Assembly (NCBI GenBank): GCA_934153945.1
Contig: CAKPFM010000003.1
Location: forward strand, 1-64,000
Length of the DNA: 64,000 nucleotides
From: an uncultured Bacilli bacterium
GTDB lineage: Bacteria; Bacillota_I; Bacilli_A; RF39; UBA660
Reading direction: 5' to 3'
The translations under genes were made by a program, and so were the position numbers. The notes beneath the pieces are model-generated. The model ran no database searches, was not told the DNA's origin, and saw only the letters and a list, made by a program, of their open reading frames with translations. This document shows, piece by piece, positions 18,530-27,843 of this stretch (position 1 is the first letter of the stretch; each line of letters starts with the position of its first letter).

Positions 18530-21049
18530 TCACCCCAATAAATATACATATCCATTAAATGTTCCACTATGATTTTTCAATTGCTCTAATGTCAGTTCAG
18601 ATTTTTGTAAATTAGCTACTGACCAAAGATCACTTGTTACATACCAATCTTTAGCTGAATTTCTCGTTCTCCAACCTTCAGTAAGTGTTACCATTGTTTG
18701 ACCATTCAATGTATATACACTTTCTACAATTGCAACATGTCCATATTCACCACGAGTCCATGAAACTATTGCACCAGCTTTTGCATCATTAATATTTCTT
18801 GACTTTTGAAAGTATGTTGAATTAGGATTATTATACCAATCTTGACCATTTCCTCGTGTATTGTTAATACTATTAATTAATGTCTTTTTAGTATTTTCAT
18901 CATAACTTGAAGATGCTAAAATTTCCATTGCTCTATGTTTAGCATACCACACACATTGTGAGAATAATGTATTATTTCTATATATATCCATATCATAAAT
19001 AAAATAATATCTATTTTTTAAATCATTTACACTACTTGGTATATCTTGTACTGCTGTATTTAAACTGTTCAATGATCCATTTTGATAAAATGTACTCAAA
19101 ATTTGTTCATATTTATAACCTTGTGTTTGTAAATATCTACTACCCCATTGGCTCATTCCATTACCATGTGAATGTTTTTTATAATAATCTAATTCACTAC
19201 TTGATATATGGCTATTAATCCAATCAGCAGGAATTTTCAAATTGGCTTGTTTTAAAATGTAATAATCACCAATAATTTCTTTTACAGCTAAAGCATCATA
19301 TTGAGTTGAAATGTATGTTCCAGTAGAATCTACTAACACTTGTCCACTCGTTTCTGCAGCAGCTCTTCTAGCATAATCTCCAATATTGGTAGTCATTGTT
19401 TGATATCTTGTTGAATTTTCTATAGAATTTTGACAATTATTTGTAATTCTTAATACATAAGTTCTAGCTGCTACCGCCTGTGCCTTCATATTTTCTATGT
19501 TATCGCCAATATGCCAATTATTTTCACGTTGAACTACTCCTGCTACATAATCATCAAGAGAATATACACCTTCGTATTCACCAGTTACAACGACACCAGA
19601 GCAAAGCCCACTAATACTTGCAATACCCATATTTGTGGATTCTTTTGATCTTTCTAAAATTTCAGTTATAGCTTCTTGGGCAACTGTAGCTAACTCACTA
19701 TCACTTATTGAAGATTTACTTAATACATTTTTATATAAATATCCATCCTTGATTTGACCAGTATAAGTAATCTTTGTTTGTTCTACAGTACTACCTTTAT
19801 AAATTCTATTCTTCGGAATACAACTTTCACTAGAATCAGGATGTATATCAACATCTATTTTTCTTACTTCATTTTTATAGTTTTCATGAACTTGACCGTA
19901 TAATAGATAAGATATATATTTATCCATGTTAATACGATAATAGCTATTAGTTTTAGATGCTCCTTGGATAGCTTTATCTTTTGTAACACTACACTTATTA
20001 CCATTAGCAGTATATAAATCACCATATTCTTGATATAGTTCTACTTGAGCATTTGCAAGATCATCAGCTTGTTTTAAAATATTTTCTAAATTATCTTCAT
20101 CAAATAATTCTGCATCAGTATAACCATATGAAACAGTCTCCAATATTACGGAAATATTTAATGATATTGGATCACCATTTATATCTTTATAATTTGAATA
20201 TTGTTTATACAATGTTTTTAAATGAGTAAAATATTTACCAGCCGGAGAATTTAAACATTCATCCATATAATTCTCATCATTAATATGAGATGAACATAAA
20301 TTCATATCTATTAGAGTATCTACTAATTCATCTTCTGACATGTTGCTAGTTATATATTCTTTTACATTTGACTGTGAATTTAAGTCACTATCATCATCTT
20401 CAGAAATTGACAATATAGAAGTTATAATAGCCACTACCATAATTATAAAAAATGCCATTATACCAATAACTGCTAATTGTTTTGGTAACCCTAAAATTGT
20501 TGATGAATTAAAATTTTGAGCACCATATTCACTTTTACTTTTTGATTCTCTATTTATAATAGATCCTAATATATTTTTTGAAACCTTTTTTGATTTTGTT
20601 TTATCATTTGTTTCTATACCTTCTTCATCTGTTTTAGAAATTTTAGGTCTCAAATTATTATATAAATTTAATCTATTTTGATTGATATTTTTTAATTTTT
20701 GTTCAGTATTACTACTTTTAGATGAATGGTTTGATAAATTATTTTTTAGACGATTGTTTATTAATTTACTACCAGGTAAATTTGTTGATAATAATTTACC
20801 TTTATTATTTTTTATTAGTTTTTTCGCAATAGGTTTAGGGACTCCCATTTTGTTCAATACATTAGCCCCTACTTCATCTATTTTTTTATTAGTTCTATTT
20901 TTTTGTTTATCTTTAGGAACTTTTTTTCCTATATATTGATGACCATTATAATCACTTTTTTGTTGATACTGAGGATTAGCAGTACTATTTAGATAATCCT
21001 GTTTTCCCTCTGATAATTCTCTTATTTTTTCAGCATCTTTATCTTCCAT
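18530..21049 (-). CDS. membrane-anchored SpoIID + CHAP peptidoglycan hydrolase of the T4SS
   Basis: An 839-residue protein. Residues 1-190 are cytoplasmic, very basic and Asn/Lys-rich; one transmembrane helix lies at about 191-214; the rest is extracytoplasmic. A SpoIID/LytB domain (about 495-660) has YVAGVVQREN with the likely catalytic E509, the KAQAVAARTYVL motif and HGNGMSQWGS. A CHAP amidase/peptidase domain (about 685-839) has C699 (FSQCVWYAKH) and H771 (YGHVAIVE). SpoIID enzymes cleave glycan strands lacking stem peptides and CHAP domains cut peptides or amide bonds, so this one protein could open the wall for the channel. Gram-positive T4SSs usually have an SLT or NLPC/CHAP hydrolase here; the SpoIID fusion is unusual to me. 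It starts 22 bp after the VirB4 C-terminal gene ends. Confidence 0.88.
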   Translation of the reverse strand: MEDKDAEKIRELSEGKQDYLNSTANPQYQQKSDYNGHQYIGKKVPKDKQKNRTNKKIDEVGANVLNKMGVPKPIAKKLIKNNKGKLLSTNLPGSKLINNRLKNNLSNHSSKSSNTEQKLKNINQNRLNLYNNLRPKISKTDEEGIETNDKTKSKKVSKNILGSIINRESKSKSEYGAQNFNSSTILGLPKQLAVIGIMAFFIIMVVAIITSILSISEDDDSDLNSQSNVKEYITSNMSEDELVDTLIDMNLCSSHINDENYMDECLNSPAGKYFTHLKTLYKQYSNYKDINGDPISLNISVILETVSYGYTDAELFDEDNLENILKQADDLANAQVELYQEYGDLYTANGNKCSVTKDKAIQGASKTNSYYRINMDKYISYLLYGQVHENYKNEVRKIDVDIHPDSSESCIPKNRIYKGSTVEQTKITYTGQIKDGYLYKNVLSKSSISDSELATVAQEAITEILERSKESTNMGIASISGLCSGVVVTGEYEGVYSLDDYVAGVVQRENNWHIGDNIENMKAQAVAARTYVLRITNNCQNSIENSTRYQTMTTNIGDYARRAAAETSGQVLVDSTGTYISTQYDALAVKEIIGDYYILKQANLKIPADWINSHISSSELDYYKKHSHGNGMSQWGSRYLQTQGYKYEQILSTFYQNGSLNSLNTAVQDIPSSVNDLKNRYYFIYDMDIYRNNTLFSQCVWYAKHRAMEILASSSYDENTKKTLINSINNTRGNGQDWYNNPNSTYFQKSRNINDAKAGAIVSWTRGEYGHVAIVESVYTLNGQTMVTLTEGWRTRNSAKDWYVTSDLWSVANLQKSELTLEQLKNHSGTFNGYVYLLG

Positions 21050-21071
21050 AGCACCACCACCAAACTATCTA

Positions 21072-22856
21072 TTATAATCCGCCGCCACTTCCAAAGGAAT
21101 CCAATTCTTGTTCTGTGGCAATAATATTAATTTGCATTCTTCTACTACCACATACGAACAATGCTTCACCTTGATTATAGCGTTTAATATTTTCTTTTTC
21201 ATTATCATTTAAATCAATTAATTTTGCTAAATCTTCTACAGCTTGTTTTCTAAGACCCATAACTAAATAATAAGAAGCATTATCAAATATTGCTTTACCT
21301 TGAGTTATTACAGAAGGATCACTAAAGTCTGTAGGTTGTTGTGTTATTATAATTGTTCCTGTATTATATTTTCTCGCACGTCTTTGTATTTGTGCTAAGA
21401 AATCTGCACCCAATGTATTATTACCAGAAAGTAATACATGAGCTTCATCTACCATTAGTACTGTATTTGTATTTTTATTTAAAGTTAATCCCCATGCATA
21501 TTTTAATATATTAAAGAATAGTGCATTCTTTATATTATTATCTGCATTCATTAACTCCCTTATATTAAACACAATTATTTCACTATTTGGTCTTATTGTA
21601 GTATGACCATCAAAATAATATTTTAATTCTCTAACTAATGGTCTTATTTTTAATTCTAATCTTTCCATTACTTCTTTTTCACGAGTTGTTTCTGTCATTG
21701 AAGTTAATCTACCTCTTATAGTAGCATAAACATCTGAAAAAGTAGGATAATCATTACTTTTAAATTTTGTATAATCAGTATTAAAATCCATACCAAATCT
21801 TCGATATGTTTCTATTAATACTTCACTAAACATATTCAAAACATCCTCTTCAATTGATGTATCATAATACTTTAGAAAGGCTTTTACTGTTTGTAAAGTC
21901 CTAGTTAATACTGTATATCCCAATCCACCTTGAATTTCATCTTCATCAGCATCGATTATAACTTCAAGTGGATTTACCATACCAAATTCTCCACCTTTTC
22001 CTAAATCGATGAAATCACCATTAAAGTGTTTTGTCATTTCTTCTAATTCACCTTCAGGGTCAATTACAACTACTTGACAATTATTTCTTATATGTGTTCT
22101 AAGTAATAATTTTGCTGCCGTTGATTTACCACTACCTGAAGTACCTAAAATAATTATATTAGCATTATTTCTATTATGTTCTTTTTTTATTTGATATAAA
22201 AATTGATTAAATAAAATTACACCACCAGAAAAATCTACACCCAATAAAGTTGATAATCCTGGATCTTTTATACTATCAAATATGAATGGATACATAGCCG
22301 CTAATGTAGGTGAAGGTATAGGTGTACCAATTCTATCTTCTACATCTTGTTTTGGAAAGATTGGTATTATTGATTTAAATACACTTTCCTGTTCAAATCT
22401 TAATGGAAACGCATTCATTTCCATAGCACCTAAGTAATTTTTTACTTGGAATTTTTTTTGATTTAATTCTTCTTCACTATTTGCAGTTATCATAACATGC
22501 ATTTGAAAATCATATATTTTTTGTTGTGAAGCAGCTAATTGTGTAATAAATTGTTCCAAAGATTCATAATCTTGACTTATTCTTTCTTGTAAAGTTTTAT
22601 CATTAGTTTCTTGATATCTTTGTTTTAAATCTGCTATTTCTTTATTTAACATTTTTCTTAATACTGTAAATGGAAGAGGTATATGTTTAATTACAACTTT
22701 TATTCCAGACAAACTAGTTAATGAAGCTAAATATCCTGGTTGAATATATTTAGGATATGAAACTACAGTTAAAATAGTACAACATTTATCACTAACATTG
22801 AAACTATTTGATTTAAATTCAAGCCCTTTTGGAGCTATTTGACTCTTAATATTCAC
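21072..22856 (-). CDS. VirB4/TraE-type T4SS ATPase, C-terminal part (separate ORF)
   Basis: A 594-residue ORF holding the middle and ATPase domains of VirB4. Walker A GTSGSGKST lies at 238-246, with VVIDPEGELEEM after it, Walker B VLMVDEAHVLL and the TIIITQQPTD motif. It begins with IAPKGLEF and continues into the region that normally follows the VirB4 N-terminal domain. That domain is encoded by the preceding ORF; the two overlap by 11 bp and sum to about 779 residues, the length of an ordinary VirB4. The annotated start is GTG with no convincing SD, so translation probably depends on the upstream ORF, by reinitiation or a +1 shift. Confidence 0.92.
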   Translation of the reverse strand: MNIKSQIAPKGLEFKSNSFNVSDKCCTILTVVSYPKYIQPGYLASLTSLSGIKVVIKHIPLPFTVLRKMLNKEIADLKQRYQETNDKTLQERISQDYESLEQFITQLAASQQKIYDFQMHVMITANSEEELNQKKFQVKNYLGAMEMNAFPLRFEQESVFKSIIPIFPKQDVEDRIGTPIPSPTLAAMYPFIFDSIKDPGLSTLLGVDFSGGVILFNQFLYQIKKEHNRNNANIIILGTSGSGKSTAAKLLLRTHIRNNCQVVVIDPEGELEEMTKHFNGDFIDLGKGGEFGMVNPLEVIIDADEDEIQGGLGYTVLTRTLQTVKAFLKYYDTSIEEDVLNMFSEVLIETYRRFGMDFNTDYTKFKSNDYPTFSDVYATIRGRLTSMTETTREKEVMERLELKIRPLVRELKYYFDGHTTIRPNSEIIVFNIRELMNADNNIKNALFFNILKYAWGLTLNKNTNTVLMVDEAHVLLSGNNTLGADFLAQIQRRARKYNTGTIIITQQPTDFSDPSVITQGKAIFDNASYYLVMGLRKQAVEDLAKLIDLNDNEKENIKRYNQGEALFVCGSRRMQINIIATEQELDSFGSGGGL

Positions 22857-23403
22857 CTGGCATCACCGTCCCAAAATTTGTAGTTTGTCCCCCATTTAAG
22901 AAATTATCTAATATAATTCTTAAATCATCATTTGTAACTTGTGTTGAATTTAATCCAGCACTAGCAAAATTTGTTATTAAATTTCTTATTCTTTTATTTA
23001 TTATATCTTGATTTTTTTCCTTGAATAACAAGTAGTATTCTGTATCTACAATATTATTCATTGTAAACATATTTGCCTTATTTATATCATCAATTATTAC
23101 CTTTCTTTTTGCTTGATCTTGTGTTGAATTATATAGTAATTGTAATTGTGATAAATACACATTTATGTCTACTGGTCTATCTGCTACTATAATCCAAAAT
23201 TCATAATCTATCATATTATAAACATTTCTTAAATTGGATATAATAGCATTTTGTGTATCATAATCTAATATGAAAATATTTCTTGGCATTATTTTAATTC
23301 CACATACTTTTTCATTATTATCTAAAATTATCATACCATTTGTTATACTTTTTACTGGAACAAAATCCTCAGTATATTTACTTTTTATTGGTTTCTTCGC
23401 CAT
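22846..23403 (-). CDS. VirB4 N-terminal domain encoded as a separate ORF
   Basis: A 185-residue ORF with no membrane segment, resembling the N-terminal domain of Gram-positive VirB4/TrsE ATPases (opening DFVPVKSITNGMIIL, and DYEFWIIVADRPVDI in the middle). It ends at MPGEY, which in intact family members is followed by the segment now opening the next ORF. It overlaps the PrgI gene upstream by 26 bp and the ATPase ORF downstream by 11 bp. There is no homopolymer at the junction, which argues against a simple sequencing slip. Whether the two chains are made separately or joined by frameshift cannot be told from sequence. Confidence 0.8.
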   Translation of the reverse strand: MAKKPIKSKYTEDFVPVKSITNGMIILDNNEKVCGIKIMPRNIFILDYDTQNAIISNLRNVYNMIDYEFWIIVADRPVDINVYLSQLQLLYNSTQDQAKRKVIIDDINKANMFTMNNIVDTEYYLLFKEKNQDIINKRIRNLITNFASAGLNSTQVTNDDLRIILDNFLNGGQTTNFGTVMPGEY

Positions 23404-23701
23404 CTAATACACACCAACCTTTCCATATAAACGTCCTTCTTGTTGTAAAGAATGTCCATAGAGAATTTATAAACACTCTAACATTATGATAATTTGGTAC
23501 TGGAAATACTAGAAATCCAGCAATTGATACAGGAAGTATGGACAAGATTGCTAGTGCCATATTTCCTACATTCAATATCATCATCAAAATAAATGTTATA
23601 AATATTCCAACCCCTAGTATTATCAAATCAATTGGTTCAAATAATCCAAATATTTTCATTGATTTTTTACTATTTGCAGGAATTAAGAAAGTATTATTCA
23701 T
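23378..23701 (-). CDS. PrgI/VirB3-like T4SS membrane protein
   Basis: A 107-residue protein with two close transmembrane helices (about 26-46 and 50-70) followed by a cytoplasmic tail, matching the PrgI family of Gram-positive T4SSs, the equivalent of VirB3. VFPVPNYHNVRVF after the second helix fits the family pattern. VirB3-like proteins sit at the base of the inner-membrane complex next to VirB4, and the gene overlaps the VirB4 N-terminal ORF by 26 bp, as is usual for this pair. Confidence 0.85.
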   Translation of the reverse strand: MNNTFLIPANSKKSMKIFGLFEPIDLIILGVGIFITFILMMILNVGNMALAILSILPVSIAGFLVFPVPNYHNVRVFINSLWTFFTTRRTFIWKGWCVLDGEETNKK

Positions 23702-23716
23702 TTTTTCATCCCCTTT

Positions 23717-26416
23717 TTATAAATGATATAATTCATCTTCTATTTCTTCTATTTTTGCTTGTATATCTTTATATTCCCTTGTTTTTGAATATTCAAGAAC
23801 TCCATAGTGTTTCTTTATTTCAGATTCCTCTTTACGATATTTATCTAATTCACTAATCAAATATTCTTTTCTTTTTTGTGTTTCTAATTTTTCCTGTTCT
23901 TCATTTGGATTTGTTGTATCATTTTCAAGATGTTCATTATTTGATTCATTAGCTGATTCAAATAATTGTTCTACAGTTTGATCATCCTGTGGATTATTAA
24001 TATTTTCAGACTGTCTTTCAGCTGATTGATGTGTATTCAAATTATTAGCTTTTTGTCTAAATTCGTTTACTCTTTGTCCTAAAGAATAAATATTACTTGT
24101 TTCTGCTTTTAAGTATTCTTGTTTTAAAGCATACTCTGCTTTTGCTTTTTGATAATCTGGATTTGTAGGATAATCTTCTCCATAATTTTGAACTGATACG
24201 TCTGGGTTTTTAAATGTATTATAAAGTGCATCCATTTCCTTTTGTATTTGTTTTACGTTATTATTTTTGCTTGGAATAACAACATTTTCAATATAATCTG
24301 CTGCTACTTCTGGATGATCATTATTCATATCTTCCCTTTCGTTTTTTAGTGCTGATATTTGTTCTTCATATTTTGAAATATCACTAGATATTTCATTTCT
24401 CTTTTCCTGGTCAGTTTCCTTAGAATATTCTTGCAGTTTTTTTCTCTTGTTCTCTTCTGCATTTTTTATATCTTCTTCAATTTTACTATAATTTTGATAA
24501 TTTAAATTACCATTATAACTATTTGGATTAGCTGATTGAGAAGTAGATGAAGGATTACCAACTTGTGATGATGAAGTTTGTATATTTACGTTACCAGTAT
24601 TAATTCCCAAACTATCCAAAGTTCTATCTGATGTTCTATCCAAGTATTCTTTTACTGCACTTTCTACTTCAGCCTCTTTTGTATATTTTTGTTGAATAAT
24701 TTTATGTCTTTCTTTAACACCATCTAAAGCTCCTTGAGCTTTATCAACTGCCTCTCTTTTAGCATTGACATTTTTTAATGCTGCATCAAGTTGTTCTTTT
24801 GTAGTATTTGGATTTGAATTTAGTCTTTCCAAATTACTTTGTGCTGCTTGGTATTCATTTTTTGCGTTTTTTAAATTTGTTTTTGCATTGTTTACTCTAT
24901 TAAATGAATCTTGATATTCCTTATTATTTTCAAATAATTTTGCTCTCTTTTCTTCATCTATTTGATAATTTCCTTTTTCATCTAGTATATAGTTACCATC
25001 TTCATCTGTCTTAAGTATATTTTTAACTAAATCTCTACCTTTTTGATTAAACTTATCAAATTTTTGCAATTTTCTATCTGCTTCTTTTTGTTCTTCTTTT
25101 TCTTTTTTTCTTTTTTCATAATAAGGTTGCATACCAGCACCTAAACCCTTTAATGAGTTTGGTGATTTATATCCACCTTTTAATCCAGATGTAAATGCCT
25201 TTCCTGCATTTTCAAATCTTTCTTTGATATTATTACCTCTAAAACTTGTTGCCATACCCAAAGTACCAGAAGCTAGTCCTGTTGCGGCTCCAGTTATTTG
25301 TTTACCACCGATTGCTTCTTTCTCTAATTTTTTTAATGGATTTAGAGTAAAGTTTCCACTTAAATCTATATTAAACATCTTCTTCAATATATCTGGTAAT
25401 TTTTTAGCAAACATTAATGCTCCTAAAATAAATAGTACAGTTACTCTCATATCTCCTGTTTTACTAAATTCAATTTTAGAAATTAAGAATATGGCAAAAT
25501 ATATGGCAACTAATCTTAAAAATAAATCTGCCCATGTTGTTCCAACTTCTTTTAACCATTTGCTAAATAAACCTTTCTTTGCAGAACCTGGATCTATATA
25601 TGAAATAATTGGAATTGGAGCAATTATTTCAAGAAAAGTTAATTTGATTGTTCGTAACGCTGCATCAAGACAGAACCCAGCAAATATCAAAACGATAATA
25701 AGTCCTATAATTGTTGATATAAAATAATTATAATCTACATAATAATACTTTTCACCTCTAGATATATGTTCTTTTATAATGCTATCTCTCAATAATTCTT
25801 TTATGTTACCTGCTGAACAATAACCACCAGTTAAAAAACTATTAACCTTTTCAGAATTTGAATCGTCTATATCACTATTTATTTGTATAAATGGTCTAAT
25901 TGTCATCATAGCGATATATTCGCCAGTACTTTCAATAATCTCACCAGTATCACTATATTTTTTATGTGGTTTAGTTGAATTATCACATAATGGACTTATA
26001 AATAATTCTTGTGTATCATATGTGTTAGTATCATCAAGAATAATTCTAGTAAGAAGATGTTCATCTAATATTGCAGATTGAGCATCTCTCAATAAATCAA
26101 AAGCAAAAGGGCATAAAATAATTAAAGCAAAAGTAATAACAACATTTATTATTAACTTTGCTCCCCCTTTTTCCTTATCTGCTATACTATCAGGATTTAT
26201 TATATAATTGATTATTGAAAATGATATTTTGAACAACATGAAAATTCCGATAAAAGAATATAACTTGCCTGTTATATTTGATACTGAAGTTTCTTTAATT
26301 AATGTCGATTCAGCTAAATTTACTATAATATCATATAATGTGCCAATTAAAGAGTATATTCCTGTATCAACTGTAGCAAAAAATCCTCTTAAACCATCAT
26401 TAAATTTACTGTACAT
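23717..26416 (-). CDS. VirB6/TrbL-like polytopic T4SS channel protein with long charged tail
   Basis: An 899-residue protein. The first 350 or so residues hold about six or seven transmembrane helices plus an extracytoplasmic loop with two Cys, the architecture of VirB6/TrbL channel subunits. DAALRTIKLTFLEIIAPIPIISYIDP is an example of the conserved membrane-proximal region. Residues from about 400 to the end are soluble, charged and predicted coiled-coil (long Glu/Lys/Gln/Asn heptad-like stretches), with a low-complexity Ser/Asn segment near 620. Such extended tails occur in some Gram-positive VirB6 proteins. It is 15 bp downstream of the signal-peptide VirB2-like gene and 15 bp upstream of the PrgI gene. 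Confidence 0.85.
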   Translation of the reverse strand: MYSKFNDGLRGFFATVDTGIYSLIGTLYDIIVNLAESTLIKETSVSNITGKLYSFIGIFMLFKISFSIINYIINPDSIADKEKGGAKLIINVVITFALIILCPFAFDLLRDAQSAILDEHLLTRIILDDTNTYDTQELFISPLCDNSTKPHKKYSDTGEIIESTGEYIAMMTIRPFIQINSDIDDSNSEKVNSFLTGGYCSAGNIKELLRDSIIKEHISRGEKYYYVDYNYFISTIIGLIIVLIFAGFCLDAALRTIKLTFLEIIAPIPIISYIDPGSAKKGLFSKWLKEVGTTWADLFLRLVAIYFAIFLISKIEFSKTGDMRVTVLFILGALMFAKKLPDILKKMFNIDLSGNFTLNPLKKLEKEAIGGKQITGAATGLASGTLGMATSFRGNNIKERFENAGKAFTSGLKGGYKSPNSLKGLGAGMQPYYEKRKKEKEEQKEADRKLQKFDKFNQKGRDLVKNILKTDEDGNYILDEKGNYQIDEEKRAKLFENNKEYQDSFNRVNNAKTNLKNAKNEYQAAQSNLERLNSNPNTTKEQLDAALKNVNAKREAVDKAQGALDGVKERHKIIQQKYTKEAEVESAVKEYLDRTSDRTLDSLGINTGNVNIQTSSSQVGNPSSTSQSANPNSYNGNLNYQNYSKIEEDIKNAEENKRKKLQEYSKETDQEKRNEISSDISKYEEQISALKNEREDMNNDHPEVAADYIENVVIPSKNNNVKQIQKEMDALYNTFKNPDVSVQNYGEDYPTNPDYQKAKAEYALKQEYLKAETSNIYSLGQRVNEFRQKANNLNTHQSAERQSENINNPQDDQTVEQLFESANESNNEHLENDTTNPNEEQEKLETQKRKEYLISELDKYRKEESEIKKHYGVLEYSKTREYKDIQAKIEEIEDELYHL

Positions 26417-26431
26417 TTTTTATCACTTCCT

Positions 26432-27301
26432 TTATCCTAGTATACATCCAATTGCTTTTATACCATCATTAACTTGACTATATTGACTAGTTATGCCACT
26501 AATATTTATTAAAATTTGAATAAGAATTGGAACTAAAATAAATACAATAGCTAGTATTATTCTTTTAGCAAACTTTTCTATTCCTTTTTTCATATCATCG
26601 TCTTTTCCAGTAATAACTAACTTAATAAAGTCTCCTATGCCAAGAACAACAATTAATAAAGGAATTATTATTTTAATATAAGTGTAAATCTTTTTTAAAA
26701 TACCTATTACATTTGATTCATTGCTTCCAAGAAATCCACAACTATTGTCAATTGTTTGATCTCTATCATCAGGAACATAAGATTGGTCAACCGATATATA
26801 TATATTATTATCATATACATATACTGGAGTTCTATCATGAACTGTGGGACCCTCAGTTGTTGATTCTATATTTAAATTTGTTTTAACTTTCACTGGTAAA
26901 CATTTTAATTTATTATCAACTTCAAAGTCGTTATCAGATGGATATTTAAGATTTATGCGCAAAATTTTTTTAACATATCCACATGCCCATGGATTTGCAC
27001 ATACCTTTCTAGTTGCATTTTCACCAAAAAACGAATTCTCGTTTGTCTCTATAGTATCATTAATTATTTCATGAACTAACTTACCTTTATTTAAAGATAC
27101 ACTATAATTGAACTTTAAATAAGATTCATCTTTTGTTATGTTACACGAATATGTACAGCTAAATGAAGCAGTTGAACTATTTATAAGTTCACAATTTCCA
27201 TCAAAAGTTCCATTGTCTCCAAATTGTGTCTCGGCTGAAACTCCTTTTATTCCCATAAACATTAATAACATTATAATTAATAATTGTATTGTTTTTTTCA
27301 T
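26432..27301 (-). CDS. secreted ectodomain fused to a VirB2-like two-helix module
   Basis: A 289-residue protein with a signal peptide (1-23, cut after VSA), an extracytoplasmic domain of about 180 residues with eight or so Cys, and a C-terminal pair of helices (about 205-270). The helix pair is paralogous to the 118-residue VirB2-like protein encoded upstream: both share a K-I-x-x-P then G-x-x-D-[LF]-x-K pattern, a charged loop and a second helix starting with R-[IV]-I. It thus looks like a pilin-type membrane module carrying a Cys-rich cap. A terminator separates it from the VirB2-like gene, so it may be made at a lower level. Specific function unknown. Confidence 0.72.
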   Translation of the reverse strand: MKKTIQLLIIMLLMFMGIKGVSAETQFGDNGTFDGNCELINSSTASFSCTYSCNITKDESYLKFNYSVSLNKGKLVHEIINDTIETNENSFFGENATRKVCANPWACGYVKKILRINLKYPSDNDFEVDNKLKCLPVKVKTNLNIESTTEGPTVHDRTPVYVYDNNIYISVDQSYVPDDRDQTIDNSCGFLGSNESNVIGILKKIYTYIKIIIPLLIVVLGIGDFIKLVITGKDDDMKKGIEKFAKRIILAIVFILVPILIQILINISGITSQYSQVNDGIKAIGCILG

Positions 27302-27362
27302 ACATAATCATTCCTTTTTAATCAATAGATAATTCTACACATACATTATAACATAACAAAAA

Positions 27363-27390
27363 AAAATATGGAATAATAATTCCATATTTT
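27363..27390 (-). terminator. terminator or attenuator after the VirB2-like pilin gene
   Basis: A 12-bp stem AAAATATGGAAT / ATTCCATATTTT with a 4-nt loop, followed on the minus strand by eight or nine U residues. It sits between the VirB2-like gene and the rest of the T4SS genes; no strong promoter is evident after it, so partial read-through would set the pilin-to-channel ratio. Confidence 0.75.
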
Positions 27391-27403
27391 AATTTAAAAT
27401 ATA

Positions 27404-27760
27404 TTATTTTCCACAATCTTCAGCGTTAGATACAAAGCATGAGATACATGAAGATATATTGCCACTATCTGTAGCACCAGTATTACTTAAAGCACTAAAT
27501 AATAATTGTACTACAGAAACAACTAAGAATACTAAAACTGCATAAATAACTCTTTTAATTAATTTAGATTGTGATTCCTTCATTTGTTTTTCATCATTGC
27601 CCATAACTGCTTTTGATAAATCAATCATTCCCATGATGATTAATATAATTGGTACAGCAATTTTAATTAAATTAACTACTAAAACTGTAATTTGTGGAAT
27701 TAATAGTGTATTTGCATCCCAAGTAATTCCGCCAATAGTACATCTTAACACTTCTAACAT
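27404..27760 (-). CDS. VirB2/TrbC-like pilin of the T4SS
   Basis: A 118-residue membrane protein with two helices (about 28-50 and 70-92) split by a short charged loop (GNDEKQMKESQSK) and a C-terminal tail with four Cys. Size and topology match VirB2/TrbC-type major subunits, although there is no classical cleavable signal. It is the first gene of its unit, with a strong promoter and AGGAGG, and a terminator follows, as expected for a subunit needed in excess. It is paralogous to the C-terminal module of the next gene. Confidence 0.75.
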   Translation of the reverse strand: MLEVLRCTIGGITWDANTLLIPQITVLVVNLIKIAVPIILIIMGMIDLSKAVMGNDEKQMKESQSKLIKRVIYAVLVFLVVSVVQLLFSALSNTGATDSGNISSCISCFVSNAEDCGK

Positions 27761-27777
27761 TTTAAAAACCTCCTCTT

Positions 27778-27798
27778 ATTGCTTAAAATATAAGCAAT
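27778..27798 (-). promoter_or_regulatory. 5' UTR hairpin next to the VirB2-like SD
   Basis: An 8-bp perfect stem ATTGCTTA / TAAGCAAT with a 5-nt loop, ending 3 nt before the AGGAGG SD (27769-27774). It could protect the mRNA 5' end or affect translation of the pilin. No U-tract follows, so it is not a terminator for tadZ. Confidence 0.5.
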
Positions 27799-27808
27799 TT
27801 ATATAAAT

Positions 27809-27837
27809 ATATTATCTTATTTTTCTTTATTTGTCAA
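27809..27837 (-). promoter_or_regulatory. promoter of the T4SS transcription unit
   Basis: Minus-strand -35 TTGACA (27832-27837), 17-bp spacer, -10 TAATAT (27809-27814). It is a near-consensus sigma-A promoter directly upstream of the VirB2-like gene and downstream of the TadZ-like gene. Confidence 0.85.
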
Positions 27838-27843
27838 ATTTTA

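Noticed and set aside
22840..22870. Simple sequencing error splitting VirB4
   Set aside because: Not excluded, but less favoured: there is no homopolymer longer than a few bases at the junction and the split falls exactly at a linker between domains.
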